Shown here: piece by piece, positions 25,715 through 34,337 of the stretch
Position numbering within the stretch: position 1 is the stretch's first letter
Layout of the letters: each line of letters begins with the position of its first letter
From: G963675935 sp963823895
Lineage (GTDB): Bacteria > Planctomycetota > Planctomycetia > Pirellulales > Thermoguttaceae
NCBI GenBank assembly: GCA_963823895.1
Contig: CAWGNG010000034.1
Coordinates: 1-64,000 of the forward strand
Length of the DNA: 64,000 nt
Direction of reading: 5' to 3'
Position numbers and translations under genes: made by a program
The notes under the pieces: generated by a model
The model's input: only the letters and a program-made list of their open reading frames with translations
Told to the model about the DNA's origin: nothing
Databases searched by the model: none

Positions 25715-26866
25715 ATGTCCTCCGCCGTCGTCGCACCGCAGCAGTTCCTCGGCAAGCATCAGGAACTGGAAATTGACAAGCTCTTCCGCGCCGTCGTGAA
25801 GCTCAGCGGCAGCGATCTACACTTGAAGGTCGATCTGCCGCCGTTCGTTCGCGTCAACGGTACGCTGCGGCCGTTGAACCGCGAGGCGATCAACGACGAG
25901 GAGATGGTGCGGTTGATCTTCCCGATGATCAACATGCAGGAGCGGCGGAAGCGGATTTTCGAGGAAGACGGCGGCGTCGACTTCGCCTACATGCTCGACG
26001 TCGACGGCGAGCGCTGGCGGTACCGCGTGAACGTCTTGCAGCAGATGGGCCACGTCGGCCTGGTCGCCCGCCGCGTGAACCGGACCATTCCCGACTTTGA
26101 GAAACTTCATCTGCCCCCGTCGCTGGCCGAGTTGTGCAAGTTCGCGCAGGGGATGATCCTGCTGGCGGGCATCACGGGCTCGGGCAAGAGCACGACCATC
26201 GCCTCGATGCTCGACTGGATCAACCACCGCTACCGCAAACACGTCTTGACGCTGGAAGACCCGATCGAGTTCGCCTTCACCGACGACAAGTGCCTGATCA
26301 ACCAGCGCGAGATCGGCATGGACGTGAAGGACTTCATGATCGGCATGAAGCACGCCGTGCGCGAAGACCCGGACGTGATGCTGGTGGGCGAAATGCGCGA
26401 CCGCGAGACGTTCGAAACGGCGATCCAGGCGGCCGAGACCGGGCACCTCGTGTTCGGCACGATCCACGCCTCGACCGCCCCCAGCACGATCGGCCGTATT
26501 CTCGACCTCTTCCCGCAGGCGATGCACTCGGCCATCCGCAGCGCGCTGGTGTTCAACATGAAGGCCATCATCGCCCAGAAGCTGCTGCCGTCGATCAAGG
26601 CGGGCGTGGGCCGGGTGCCGACCTGCGAAATCATGACGTTTTCGCCGACCATCCGCAAGTTGTTGTTGGAGAGTCAGGACGAAAAACTGGCCGACGCCAT
26701 CCGCATCAGCAAGGACGACGGCATGCAAGACTTCACCATGAGCCTGCGCGACCTGATCGAGAAGGACATGATCGATCGACCGACGGCGTTCGAGGTGGCC
26801 CCCAACGCCGAGGCCCTGAAGATGGCGCTCAAGGGCATCGAAATGCGCGAAGCGGGAATCCTGTGA
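25715..26866 (+). CDS. PilT-like type IV pilus/secretion ATPase
   Basis: 383 residues from ATG 25715 (MSSAVVAPQQFLGKHQEL). The N-terminal domain (KLSGSDLHLKVDLPPFVRVN) is PilT-like. The ATPase core has Walker A GITGSGKST (about 152-160), Asp box LTLEDPIEF, Walker B DVMLVGEMRD and His box GHLVFGTIHAST. PilT powers pilus retraction; the same fold serves related secretion motors. It is the first of an apparent operon with the GspE-like ATPase, a CvpA-like protein and a membrane protein. A strong Shine-Dalgarno is not visible. Confidence 0.9.
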   Translation: MSSAVVAPQQFLGKHQELEIDKLFRAVVKLSGSDLHLKVDLPPFVRVNGTLRPLNREAINDEEMVRLIFPMINMQERRKRIFEEDGGVDFAYMLDVDGERWRYRVNVLQQMGHVGLVARRVNRTIPDFEKLHLPPSLAELCKFAQGMILLAGITGSGKSTTIASMLDWINHRYRKHVLTLEDPIEFAFTDDKCLINQREIGMDVKDFMIGMKHAVREDPDVMLVGEMRDRETFETAIQAAETGHLVFGTIHASTAPSTIGRILDLFPQAMHSAIRSALVFNMKAIIAQKLLPSIKAGVGRVPTCEIMTFSPTIRKLLLESQDEKLADAIRISKDDGMQDFTMSLRDLIEKDMIDRPTAFEVAPNAEALKMALKGIEMREAGIL

Positions 26867-26884
26867 TCGAGCAATCGAGGAATT

Positions 26885-28680
26885 ATGAGTTTTGACTGGC
26901 GAAAACACGCAACAGTGCTTCGCGTCGCTCTGATCGTCGCCGGCGTCGCGTTGCTGCTTACGATGGGGGCGGGGCAGTTGCGGGCCGACGAGTGGCCGGC
27001 GTTTCCGCTTCCCAAAGGGCCCACTTTCCGCGGGCCGGGCTCTTATCTCAATTGGCTCAAAATCCTCGCCTGCTGGAGCGTGTTCCTCCTCTGGGTCAAG
27101 AGCTGTGACTGGGTCAGCACCGACTGCCTGGATCTGAAGCTGGATTACCTGCGTTGGAATCCGATCGTCGTCGGCAGCTTCTTTGCAACGTTCATCCTTA
27201 TCTGGCTCATTCCATCGTTTCCGTTCTTTGCCGCCTTGCCCCTGCTGTTGATTGCGTACGTCGCGCCGTTTGTCGCGTATGTCGTCTATCGAAACGGCAA
27301 GGTTGACAACAACCGCCGCGTATTCACCAAGGAGCACCTCCGCTATTGGCTTGCCACGCGGGGGAGCAAGGTCGGGGTCAAGATGCAAGCGGAAAAGCTC
27401 GACCCGCACGAGGCCGGGCCGCCGGTGAAGGTCTTCGGCCAAAGCGGCATCGACAGCGTCACCGACAATGCCCGCTTGGGAATGGCGCGGCAGTCGCCCG
27501 GGCTGTTGACGGCGCGGGAGATTCTCGCCGAGGGGTTGGCCGTCCGCGCCACGGCGTTCATGCTCGACTATACGCAGCAAGCGGCAGCGATCCGCACGAT
27601 GATAGACGGAGTGTGGATTCCCGGCGAACCCCGCGACCGCGAAACCGCCGACCCGTGCTCGAAGCGGTCAAGCTGCTCTGCGGCTTGAATCCTCAAGACC
27701 GTCAGAGCCGTCAGGAAGGGACGTTCGCCCTGGAGTATCAATCGCAGCGTTACGCCGCCACGTTCGTTTCGCAGGGGACGCAAGGCGGCGAGCGGGCGCT
27801 GATCCAGTTCGTCGAAGGGAAGATTCCGCGGCGAACGCTCGACGAGTTGGGAATGCGGTCGAAGTTGCAAACGCAACTCGGCGAGTTGCTGGAATTGCCG
27901 CGGGGGCTCGTGCTCTTCTCCGCCGCTGCCGGCGGCGGACTGAAGAGCACGATGGACGCGGTGCTGCACCATTGCGACCGCTTCACCCGCGAGTTCGCCG
28001 CTCTGGAGGAAGAGGCCAACCGTTACCAGGAAATCGAGAACGTTCCGGTAACCGCCTACAACGTCGTCGGCGGCCAGCCGTTGGCGGCGGTGCTGGCGAA
28101 GTTCTTCCGCACCGAGCCGAACGTAGTGGTGATCCGCGACCTGGTCGACGGCGAGATGATCGAGTTTCTCTGCGAGCAAATCCATGACGATCGCTTGATC
28201 CTCAGCACGGTCCGGGCGACGGACTGCGCCGACGCGTTGATGCAGGTGTTGGCCCTGGGGGCGCCGCAAGCCGAATTCGCCAAGTCGATCAGCGGCGTGG
28301 TGAACCAACGGCTGATCCGCAAGTTGTGCGACTCCTGCAAGGAGGCCTACGCGCCGGCGGCGAACGTCTTGCAGCAATTGGGCATTCCCGAAGGCCGCGT
28401 GCAGGCGTTGTACCGGCCGTTCCAGCCGAACCCGCAAGAGCCGCCCAAGGAGCCGTGCCAGGCGTGCGGCGGCATAGGCTACCTCGGCCGCACGGCGATC
28501 TTCGAGCTTCTGGTCGTCGGCAACGAAGTCCGCCGGACGCTGTCCAATCATCCGACACCCGAGGCGATTCGCCGCGCGGCCCGCAAGGAAGGGATGAAAA
28601 GCCTTCAGGAAGAGGGCGTCTTGTTGGTGGCCAAGGGCGTGACCTCGCTGCCGGAATTGATGCGCGTGTTGAAACAATAG
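26885..28680 (+). pseudogene. GspE/PilB-like ATPase with N-terminal membrane segments; frameshift at 27652-27654
   Basis: Start ATG 26885, 18 bases after the PilT gene. Residues about 10-140 contain several hydrophobic segments (LRVALIVAGVALLLTMGAG, LNWLKILACWSVFLLWVKSC, FATFILIWLIPSFPFFAALP), unusual for a cytosolic motor. The ATPase half is one frame away. Adding one C to CCC at 27652-27654 restores ETADPVLEAVKLL and gives about 598 residues. The Walker A equivalent is divergent (AAAGGGLKST). The C-terminal zinc site CDSCKEAY ... CQACGGIGYLG matches GspE. It could be a regulatory or weakly active partner of the PilT-like ATPase. Confidence 0.82.
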
Positions 28681-28681
28681 G

Positions 28682-28822
28682 GAGGGTCAGTGGCCAGTGG
28701 CTAGTGGCCAGTGGCCAGATCAATCGCATGTCAGGAATAGCGCCTTGGAGAGCGATCCATCCCTCGTCCTTCTTTATCCGTCATTCATCAACCACTCCCA
28801 CTATCCACTAGCCACTACTTCC
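28682..28822. repeat. GGCCAGTGGCTAGTGGCCAGT-type inverted low-complexity repeat
   Basis: GTCAGTGGCCAGTGGCTAGT style units (28686-28718) are mirrored by CACTCCCACTATCCACTAGC style units (28793-28818). They occupy the gap directly before the CvpA-like start. Confidence 0.55.
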
Positions 28823-28823
28823 C

Positions 28824-29438
28824 ATGACCATCATTCTGCCCATCCTGATGCTCGTGTTGATCTTCGCCGTCGTGGCGACGTGCTTCAACGAGGGAATCTG
28901 GAGCAACGTGGTGCGGCTGATCAACGTCATCACCGCCGGGCTGTTGGCCATGACCTTTTTTGAGCCGCTGGCCCGCGCGCTCGACGGTTGGCAGCCTTCG
29001 TACACCTATATGTGGGATTTCCTTTCGCTCTGGGGACTGTTCAGCGTCTTCCTGTTGATCTTCCGCGAAATCACCGACCGCGTCTCGCGCGTGAACGTCC
29101 GCTTTCTGAAAATCGTCGACCGCATCGGCGGTGTGGTGTTGTCGCTTTGGATCGGCTACGCGATGGTCTGCTTTACGATGATGACGCTTCACACGGCGCC
29201 GCTGGGGCGCAATTTTCTGTACGAGGGTTTTTCGACGCAAACGGACGCGCGGATGTTTTTCGGCGTCACCCCGCCCGACCGGCAATGGCTGGGGTTCACG
29301 CAGAAGATGTCGACCGGCGCGTTTGCCGGTGCGGAGGAGTTCGACCCGAACGCCGAGTTCATGCCCAAGTACGCCACCCGCCGCACGGACCTGGAAAAGC
29401 ACATCGCCGCAATGGACACCCTTCGTGTAGGACCGTAA
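28824..29438 (+). CDS. CvpA-like integral membrane protein
   Basis: 204 residues with four hydrophobic segments in the first 125 residues (IILPILMLVLIFAVVATCFN, VRLINVITAGLLAMTFFEPL, FLSLWGLFSVFLLIFREITD, IGGVVLSLWIGYAMVCFTMM), resembling CvpA proteins. A soluble tail of about 75 residues follows. The role of CvpA homologues is poorly defined (colicin V production, envelope stress). Position in the pilT-gspE group suggests a membrane partner, but this is inference. Confidence 0.6.
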   Translation: MTIILPILMLVLIFAVVATCFNEGIWSNVVRLINVITAGLLAMTFFEPLARALDGWQPSYTYMWDFLSLWGLFSVFLLIFREITDRVSRVNVRFLKIVDRIGGVVLSLWIGYAMVCFTMMTLHTAPLGRNFLYEGFSTQTDARMFFGVTPPDRQWLGFTQKMSTGAFAGAEEFDPNAEFMPKYATRRTDLEKHIAAMDTLRVGP

Positions 29439-29456
29439 GAAAAATGATGACTGCGG

Positions 29457-29535
29457 AATGATGAATGATGAATGTGTCTGTCATTCATCATTCATCGTTC
29501 ATCATTCATCCTTCATCATTCAACATTCATCATTA
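29457..29535. repeat. ATGAATGA/TCATTCAT inverted simple repeat
   Basis: AATGATGAATGATGAATG at about 29457-29474 is mirrored by a run of CATTCATCATTCATCG-type units ending at the next gene's start codon (29539). No Shine-Dalgarno is left. Confidence 0.6.
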
Positions 29536-29538
29536 ACC

Positions 29539-30273
29539 ATGCGTCCCAGTGTTCCCGACGTCAATATCACCGATCCGCAGGACGCGGAGTATGCCGCGTA
29601 CCGTCCTTTGGCCGTTCAGGCGGTCGTGGGCTTGTTGTTCGGGCTGTCGGCCCCGTTGGCGCTGCTAGATCCCGCATTCTGGCTCGCGCCGGTGATCGGG
29701 TTGTTCTTCTGCACTTGGGCGCTCCGCCGCATCAAGCGGGGCGAAGCCGCGCCGACCGGCCGAAAACTGGCCTGGGCGGGACTGGCGCTTTCACTGTTGT
29801 TTCTCGTCGCCGCGCCGACCGACTGGTTGGTCTACCGCCGCATCGTCCGCAACGAGGCGCAGCAATTCTCTATGCTCTGGTTTCGATATCTTACCCACGG
29901 CGCGCCGCAGAAGGCCCACCAGTTGACGGTGCCGCCGCAGTCGCGCCAGCCGTTGGGCGAAAACCTATGGAGCTTCTACGGCAAGAATGCTCGCATGAGG
30001 AAGACGCTGGAGGGCTACGTGGAATTGCCGCTGGTCCGCACGCTGCTGGCCTTGGGACCGCGGGCGATGGTGCGGTTCTACGAGACCGCCGGCCAGTCGC
30101 ACGGCGGCAACGACGACGTCGTCGAATCGGTGTTTGCCGTTACCTACGAGGACGAAGGGGAGAAGAAATCGTTCTTCGTGAACGTTCAGGCTTATCGGAC
30201 GGAACTCGCCGACGGATCGGCCGGTTGGCGCATTCTCAATGCCGGCGGCGGAGTGAAGCCGGAAGGCTGGTGA
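29539..30273 (+). CDS. DUF4190-like membrane protein, function unknown
   Basis: 244 residues. Two hydrophobic hairpins (LAVQAVVGLLFGLSAPLALL, FWLAPVIGLFFCTWALRRIK) with the RRIKRGEAAPTGRKLAWAGL link are typical of DUF4190-like proteins. A third segment follows (LALSLLFLVAAPTDWLVYRR). The C-terminal 140 residues are a soluble domain with no recognised family. Last gene of the pilT group; a family K palindrome follows about 90 bases downstream. Confidence 0.6.
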   Translation: MRPSVPDVNITDPQDAEYAAYRPLAVQAVVGLLFGLSAPLALLDPAFWLAPVIGLFFCTWALRRIKRGEAAPTGRKLAWAGLALSLLFLVAAPTDWLVYRRIVRNEAQQFSMLWFRYLTHGAPQKAHQLTVPPQSRQPLGENLWSFYGKNARMRKTLEGYVELPLVRTLLALGPRAMVRFYETAGQSHGGNDDVVESVFAVTYEDEGEKKSFFVNVQAYRTELADGSAGWRILNAGGGVKPEGW

Positions 30274-30365
30274 TAGGCGGCCAGCAGTCGGCGTAGCGCT
30301 CTTTGCGATCGCTCGCGACCCTTCCCGCCCGGCGATATTGCAGGGCCGATCAGTTTTCCAAATTA

Positions 30366-30422
30366 CGTGGCACGGGCATCTTGCCCGTGGCCGAAAAACA
30401 CGGGCAAGATGCCCGTGCCACG
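30366..30422. repeat. family K palindrome (CACGGGCA-TCT-TGCCCGTG)
   Basis: CGTGGCACGGGCATCTTGCC followed by CGTG, then an eight- to ten-base spacer and the inverted copy. It lies in the 357-base gap 30274-30630, which shows no other feature. Confidence 0.85.
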
Positions 30423-30630
30423 CCGGATATTGTTACCCAACTTGAACAATTGATTGGCCCTGGGCGATATTGGGCGGGCGTTTACGCCGGGTCAAAGTGA
30501 GTGTATCCTATACGTGTTGTCGGGTCTGTTTGCGGACCTCCTCTGCCGCCGCTGACCAGCGCGGCGGTGAATCGGTGTGGAACCTCGTCGGCCGATGCGC
30601 GAGTTTGCGCCGGACCGCGAGGCAATCGAA

Positions 30631-31197
30631 ATGAAGTTGCTAGTATTTGTTGCCTGCCTTGCATCGCTGCTGACCGGTTGCGGCCAGAGGACGCCCACAT
30701 ACCAACTGACCATCAGCGCCAAAGTCATTGACTTGCCCGTCCACAAAGACCCCACGCGAATTCAGGATGATATCATTGCCCAGATCAAACCGCTCTGGGA
30801 CCAGCTCGATAGCGGGGACTCGGCCATCTTCCGCTATAAACGGGTGGGCCCCCTTGATCTCGGCCCGGGACAACACGAGTTGGACGAAAAGGCGAAAGCA
30901 AAGCTCGGCGACGGCGCTAAACTCACCTCGACGGAGACCTGCGAAAGCCTTGCCTACAGATTTTACAAGAACCGGAATGGAACCAACGGAATCGAGCAAC
31001 TGGGTGATGGGAAGCGGCCGCCGGTTTCTTGTGGGACGGTCATGGACCCCAAAGATTGGGGCATGGCCGAACGCCTGCTTCGCGACGACTTGATCAGTAT
31101 CGAGGTCATTCGCATTTTCATACAACTGGATCATGCGGAAGGAGCGCTCGATGAGCGATCAACAAGCCCATGTCCTCTCTCTCAGGGCGGCCTATGA
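30631..31197 (+). CDS. putative lipoprotein, function unknown
   Basis: From ATG 30631: MKLLVFVACLASLLTGCGQR, a lipoprotein signal with lipobox LTGC (Cys17). The mature part (about 172 residues) has no recognised domain. It contains a SecD/SecDF-P1-like stretch (GPLDLGPGQ, with repeated charged helices), but this is only a weak impression. The last 15 residues run past the start of the next gene, so the two frames overlap by 47 bases. That overlap could reflect a nearby frameshift. Confidence 0.6.
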   Translation: MKLLVFVACLASLLTGCGQRTPTYQLTISAKVIDLPVHKDPTRIQDDIIAQIKPLWDQLDSGDSAIFRYKRVGPLDLGPGQHELDEKAKAKLGDGAKLTSTETCESLAYRFYKNRNGTNGIEQLGDGKRPPVSCGTVMDPKDWGMAERLLRDDLISIEVIRIFIQLDHAEGALDERSTSPCPLSQGGL

Positions 31198-31420
31198 GTT
31201 CGGTGACGCACACGGCCTGAGGGCCGACGTAGACGAAATCCGCGACATGGAGATCGAGTGGGACAAGACCTACACCTCCAGCCTGCGGCGCGGTTACATC
31301 GCCGAGCTATTCGAGAAGCATGGCTTGCTGGAGCAGTTCAAGACCCAGCATTGGCCCGTAGGGAACACGGATGAAGGCAGGGCACAACTTCGACGCTTCA
31401 AGCGAATTAAGGAGCAATAA
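31151..31420 (+). CDS. small hypothetical protein next to an IS insertion
   Basis: 89 residues. AAGGAG (31139-31144) precedes ATG 31151 (MSDQQAHVLSLRAAYEFGDA). The middle reads YTSSLRRGYIAELFEKHGLL and the tail FKRIKEQ. No family recognised. The stop codon (31418-31420) sits exactly at the left inverted repeat of the IS630 element, so the native C-terminus may have been truncated by the insertion. Confidence 0.5.
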   Translation: MSDQQAHVLSLRAAYEFGDAHGLRADVDEIRDMEIEWDKTYTSSLRRGYIAELFEKHGLLEQFKTQHWPVGNTDEGRAQLRRFKRIKEQ

Positions 31421-32732
31421 TGGGTTTTGACAAACAGATTCGGTAGTAATCACGTAAAATGCAGCGATTGGGCCAGTTGACCGTTGCCGAGCAACCCTAC
31501 GTACCGCAGAAGCTGTTTCGAGCCGCGGGCGAATTGCTCCAGGAAGTCGGTGACGCGCTGGTGCAAGGCGGGCCAGTCGTTGGCCAAACGGTGCATTTTG
31601 AGGATTGTCTCCTTCAGCCATCGCCATAATTTTTCGATCGGGTTCAGCCAGGGGGCGTAAGTCGGCAACCAGATTGGCTTGATTTGAGGATATGCCCCCA
31701 CGGCCGTGAGTACGTCGGGATGAGTATGGATCGACCAATTGTCTTGAACGACGTAGATCGTCTTGGCGCGAGCGTAAGTTTTCGCGATCCGTTCATACAT
31801 CTCGATGACCTTGGCTCGACCGATAATGTAGTTGTCCACGTAGGTCACTTTTCCGCTGCAGGCGTTCAGGCCGCCGATCACGCGCCACAGCCCATTGTTG
31901 GACTGTTGCCGATCCGCTTGCGGTGGAGCCGCGGGCGGGGCGGCAGCCCAACTCGGCGCCGGCTCGGGCCAGACGGCGTACCCCATTTCGTCGATGAACA
32001 GCAATGTCGTTTCCTGGGGGTTGCGCCGCTGCTCGCAGGCATCGTTTCAGTTTGGCTACCTTGCTTCGATACTGCGGATCCGGGCTAAAATGCTGGACCC
32101 GACCCGAACGCAATTTCACTCCCAGTTTGCGACGGAGCCACCGCCACACGCCACTGAGCGTGTAATTCTGGATCGTCTTAATGCTGGCGCGAATGGTCCG
32201 CAACGTCCAGCGGCTGGGCGGCGGACCAGCGGCTGTCGGCATCGCCTCGCGGCGAGCTTCCTCGCCGGGGCCTTGCCGCAGCCGCTCCAACACCTGTTCC
32301 CGCTGCTCGAAAGGGACGGCGACGGCTGCCTCCCTGCCGCCGCCGCAACAGTCCTTCGATCCCGTGTTGTTCATAGCAATCCAACCAATGGTACACGGTG
32401 TCAGGATCTCGCGGTCTCAGTAGTCCCTGAGTCGCTACCGCATGAGGCGATTGGCCGTCGGCGACCTTCAAGATCGCCGCACACCGTTCCCGCACGTCCG
32501 GACGCCGATCATGGTTCCGATACTCGACCAACGTCCTGCGCTGAGCCTGTGAAAGTTTCAAAGTTCGCTGGTACATGACGATTCATCCTCCTTTGCGAAG
32601 TTACTTCATGGACCCTCCTTTCAATTACTCTCAAGCAACGCCGCCAAAGGCAACCACAAAATGCGCCTGCTAGCAGTGGTGTGCTAGCACAATACCTTGA
32701 ATTCACTACCGATTTTGGCTGTCAAAACCCAT
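31420..32732. mobile_element. IS630-family insertion sequence, decayed
   Basis: Terminal inverted repeats of about 31 bp: ATGGGTTTTGACA...TCGGTAGT at 31420-31450 and its inverted match at 32701-32732, with about five mismatches in the middle. The transposase lies between, on the minus strand. The TA target duplication expected for IS630 is not evident on both sides, so either the edges are displaced or the flanks have mutated. Confidence 0.8.
31450..32576 (-). pseudogene. IS630-family transposase, two frame breaks
   Basis: Three frames in succession form one protein. HTH N-terminus: MYQRTLKLSQAQRRTLVEYR, DPDTVYHWLDCYEQHGIEGL. Middle: WTLRTIRASIKTIQN, GVWRWLRRKLGVKL. DDE catalytic part: LFIDEMGYAVWPEP, YVVQDNWSIHTH, YAPWLNPIEKLWRWLKE, with Asp, Asp and Glu visible. 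Removing one base from CCC at 32332-32334 and one from GGGGG at 32016-32020 (plus-strand letters) restores continuity at about 375 residues. The element is therefore inactive as written, or affected by base-calling errors. Confidence 0.82.
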
Positions 32733-33190
32733 CATGGCGTTTCTCGAGGGCCGCGTGGGGCCCAGCCCATGCTGCGCCCGATACACAGGAGGATCTGGAA
32801 GAACAGCAGTTCGCCGCCGAGGCGGACCTACGCGACTTTCTCGCTGACAATCCGACCTGCATCGAGCCTGGGCTGCGTCTCTACGAAGCTGAGGGCCGCT
32901 CCGGAATCGAGTACGCCATCGATGATGGATACATCGACCTCCTCATGATCGACCGCGAAGGGAAGTTCCTCGTGATCGAGCTGAAACTGGGGCGCGGGCG
33001 AAACAAAACGGTTGGCCAGCTACTGTATTACATGGGCTGGGTGGACGAGCATCTGGGGAGCGCGCCCTGCCGCGGTATGATCATCGCAAAGGAAATCTCG
33101 GATGATCTAAGGGTCGCCGCCCGGCGCGTGCCTGGCGTGTCCCTGTGCCGCTACACCATGAGCGTCGCGGTCCACCACCTGGACCAGTAG
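32681..33190 (+). CDS. NucS-like (DUF91) PD-(D/E)XK nuclease domain, N-terminus replaced by the IS
   Basis: The frame opens inside the right end of the IS630 element (GTG at 32681). The recognisable domain starts near residue 40: AEADLRDFLADNPTCIEPGL, then GYIDLLMIDREGKFLVIELK, giving the D-(E)x(K) catalytic triad, then GRNKTVGQLLYYMGWVDEHL and GMIIAKEISDDL. This matches the C-terminal nuclease domain of NucS-type proteins. Full-length relatives have an additional N-terminal region, so the insertion has probably cut off the gene's start and promoter. Whether a truncated product is made is unknown. Confidence 0.7.
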   Translation: MLAQYLEFTTDFGCQNPSWRFSRAAWGPAHAAPDTQEDLEEQQFAAEADLRDFLADNPTCIEPGLRLYEAEGRSGIEYAIDDGYIDLLMIDREGKFLVIELKLGRGRNKTVGQLLYYMGWVDEHLGSAPCRGMIIAKEISDDLRVAARRVPGVSLCRYTMSVAVHHLDQ

Positions 33191-33257
33191 CCTACCCAAA
33201 TCTGGCAGGCGGCACTTGCAGCGAAAAAGGGGCGAGAACGATTTTCCCGCTCCTTCG

Positions 33258-33512
33258 TCATGACATTCCGAACCGTCCTTCGATGATGCCGATCACGGAT
33301 AGGTCTTCATCAAGGTCCGGCCAGTGCAAGCCGGTGCCACTGCAGATCAATTCGATGTTGGCAAGTTGGGCGGGCGAGGCGTTCCGCAAGCGGCGGTTTT
33401 TCGATGCTGGAGAACGGATTTCGCGTTCGTCCTCAAGGCGAACGCAGATGTACCCGTTCTCCACGAAAACCGCCGTGGCCCGTTCCTGCAACTCAAGGAT
33501 GGAATGCTTCAT
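33258..33512 (-). CDS. DUF2442 domain protein (toxin-antitoxin-like partner)
   Basis: 84 residues. The coding-strand start is ATG 33512, with GGAGG seven bases upstream. The DUF2442 pattern is clear: VRLEDEREIRSPASKNRRL, then ANIELICSGTGLHWPDLDED and LSVIGIIEGRFG. Genes of this family usually follow a DUF4160 gene, as here, with a 20-base overlap, and are suspected type II toxin-antitoxin pairs; activity is not proven. Confidence 0.8.
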   Translation of the reverse strand: MKHSILELQERATAVFVENGYICVRLEDEREIRSPASKNRRLRNASPAQLANIELICSGTGLHWPDLDEDLSVIGIIEGRFGMS

Positions 33513-33731
33513 CCCATTTCCTCCGAATACGGTCCAGATTATCGGCAATCAACTGCTCGGCCCGAGAAAGCTCTCGCGTTTTCATCCCATGCGAATAATC
33601 GAGCGAAAGGGGCTCCAACCAGAATTTGGCGAATCCGCCGCTGCCCTCCGCACATGTATGTGCAAGGGCTCGTTTCCCTCATTGCTGTAGAAGGAGAAGA
33701 CGTAACCTTCCGTACGGAAGACCTCAGGCAT
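33493..33731 (-). pseudogene. DUF4160 domain protein, frameshift at 33644-33646
   Basis: From ATG 33731 the frame reads MPEVFRTEGYVFSFYSNEGN, then EPLHIHVRR, the DUF4160 start with its HIHV motif. After that one frame shift is needed. Adding one C to CCC at 33644-33646 (plus-strand letters) restores GSGGFAKFWLEPLSLDYSHG, then MKTRELSRAEQLIADNLDRI and KWDEAFHP, ending at 33493. The repaired protein has 79 residues, normal for the family. It overlaps the DUF2442 start, implying coupled translation. Confidence 0.75.
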
Positions 33732-33741
33732 TCTGACCTCA

Positions 33742-33903
33742 ATGGCGCCAAACCAGCCAAATCACTACATCTTACCTGCTGTTAATTGTACAATAACTGA
33801 GCCCCATGCGGAAGAAGGGCACGGAAAACTGGGGGAGAAAAAGGCGAAGGCGAAACGGAAGCAGCAGGAGAAGGCCCGCAAACGGAATCGAAAGCGGCGA
33901 TAG
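33742..33903 (+). CDS. possible 53-residue Lys/Arg-rich peptide or remnant
   Basis: ATG 33742 to TAG 33903. The second half (GKLGEKKAKAKRKQQEKARK, then RNRKRR) is extremely basic, like the tails of larger planctomycete proteins. No Shine-Dalgarno and no homologue come to mind. It may be the 3' remnant of a deleted gene rather than a functional one. Confidence 0.22.
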   Translation: MAPNQPNHYILPAVNCTITEPHAEEGHGKLGEKKAKAKRKQQEKARKRNRKRR

Positions 33904-33976
33904 CCGAGACAAACGAAACAGGGATAGGTCCAATCACAGGGGGGGCGTGATCGAACCTATCCCCGTTGTTTCTGTC

Positions 33977-34041
33977 GTACTCCTCACGCTCCGCGTGAGG
34001 CTGATCCACCGTCACGACCTCACGCGGAGCGTGAGGAGTAC
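33977..34041. repeat. family D palindrome, copy 2
   Basis: GTACTCCTCACGCTCCGCGT then GAG, a 20-base spacer, and the inverted copy, nearly identical to the copy at 21005. It lies just downstream of the FlgM-like gene stop. Confidence 0.85.
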
Positions 34042-34058
34042 GTTCGATTCGCCGATTC

Positions 34059-34337
34059 CTATCCGATCTCATCGAGCAACCGCTCGATCGCCGCGTTGAG
34101 CCGATCGCTGGTCTCGTAGGTGCCTTCGGCGATCTGCAGGCGAACCGCTTCGACGCGGTCTTCCCGGATGTCGGGCATTTGATGAATCTGCTCGGCGAAG
34201 CGGGCGGCTTCGGAAATATCGACCTCGTCGGCAATTTGCGGCGCCTCGGGACGGGTCGCGGGCTGCGACGGACGCACCGAGTGCGGAGCGCCGATCGGCT
34301 GTGTACCGTGCAACTGGCTAGGACCGTAGATGTGCAT
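34059..34337 (-). CDS. flgM: FlgM-like anti-sigma-28 factor
   Basis: 92 residues from ATG 34337, with AAGGAG eight bases upstream. The C-terminal half carries the FlgM sigma-28 binding region: ADEVDISEAARFAEQIHQMP, DIREDRVEAVRLQIAEGTYE, LNAAIERLLDEI. The N-terminal half is Pro/Gln-rich and probably disordered, as in FlgM. FlgM holds FliA inactive until it is exported through the hook-basal body. No flagellar gene is nearby. Confidence 0.75.
   Translation of the reverse strand: MHIYGPSQLHGTQPIGAPHSVRPSQPATRPEAPQIADEVDISEAARFAEQIHQMPDIREDRVEAVRLQIAEGTYETSDRLNAAIERLLDEIG

Noticed and set aside
25817..27580. 587-codon open frame on the minus strand
   Set aside because: Antisense to the PilT-like and GspE-like genes; composition is that of a shadow frame.
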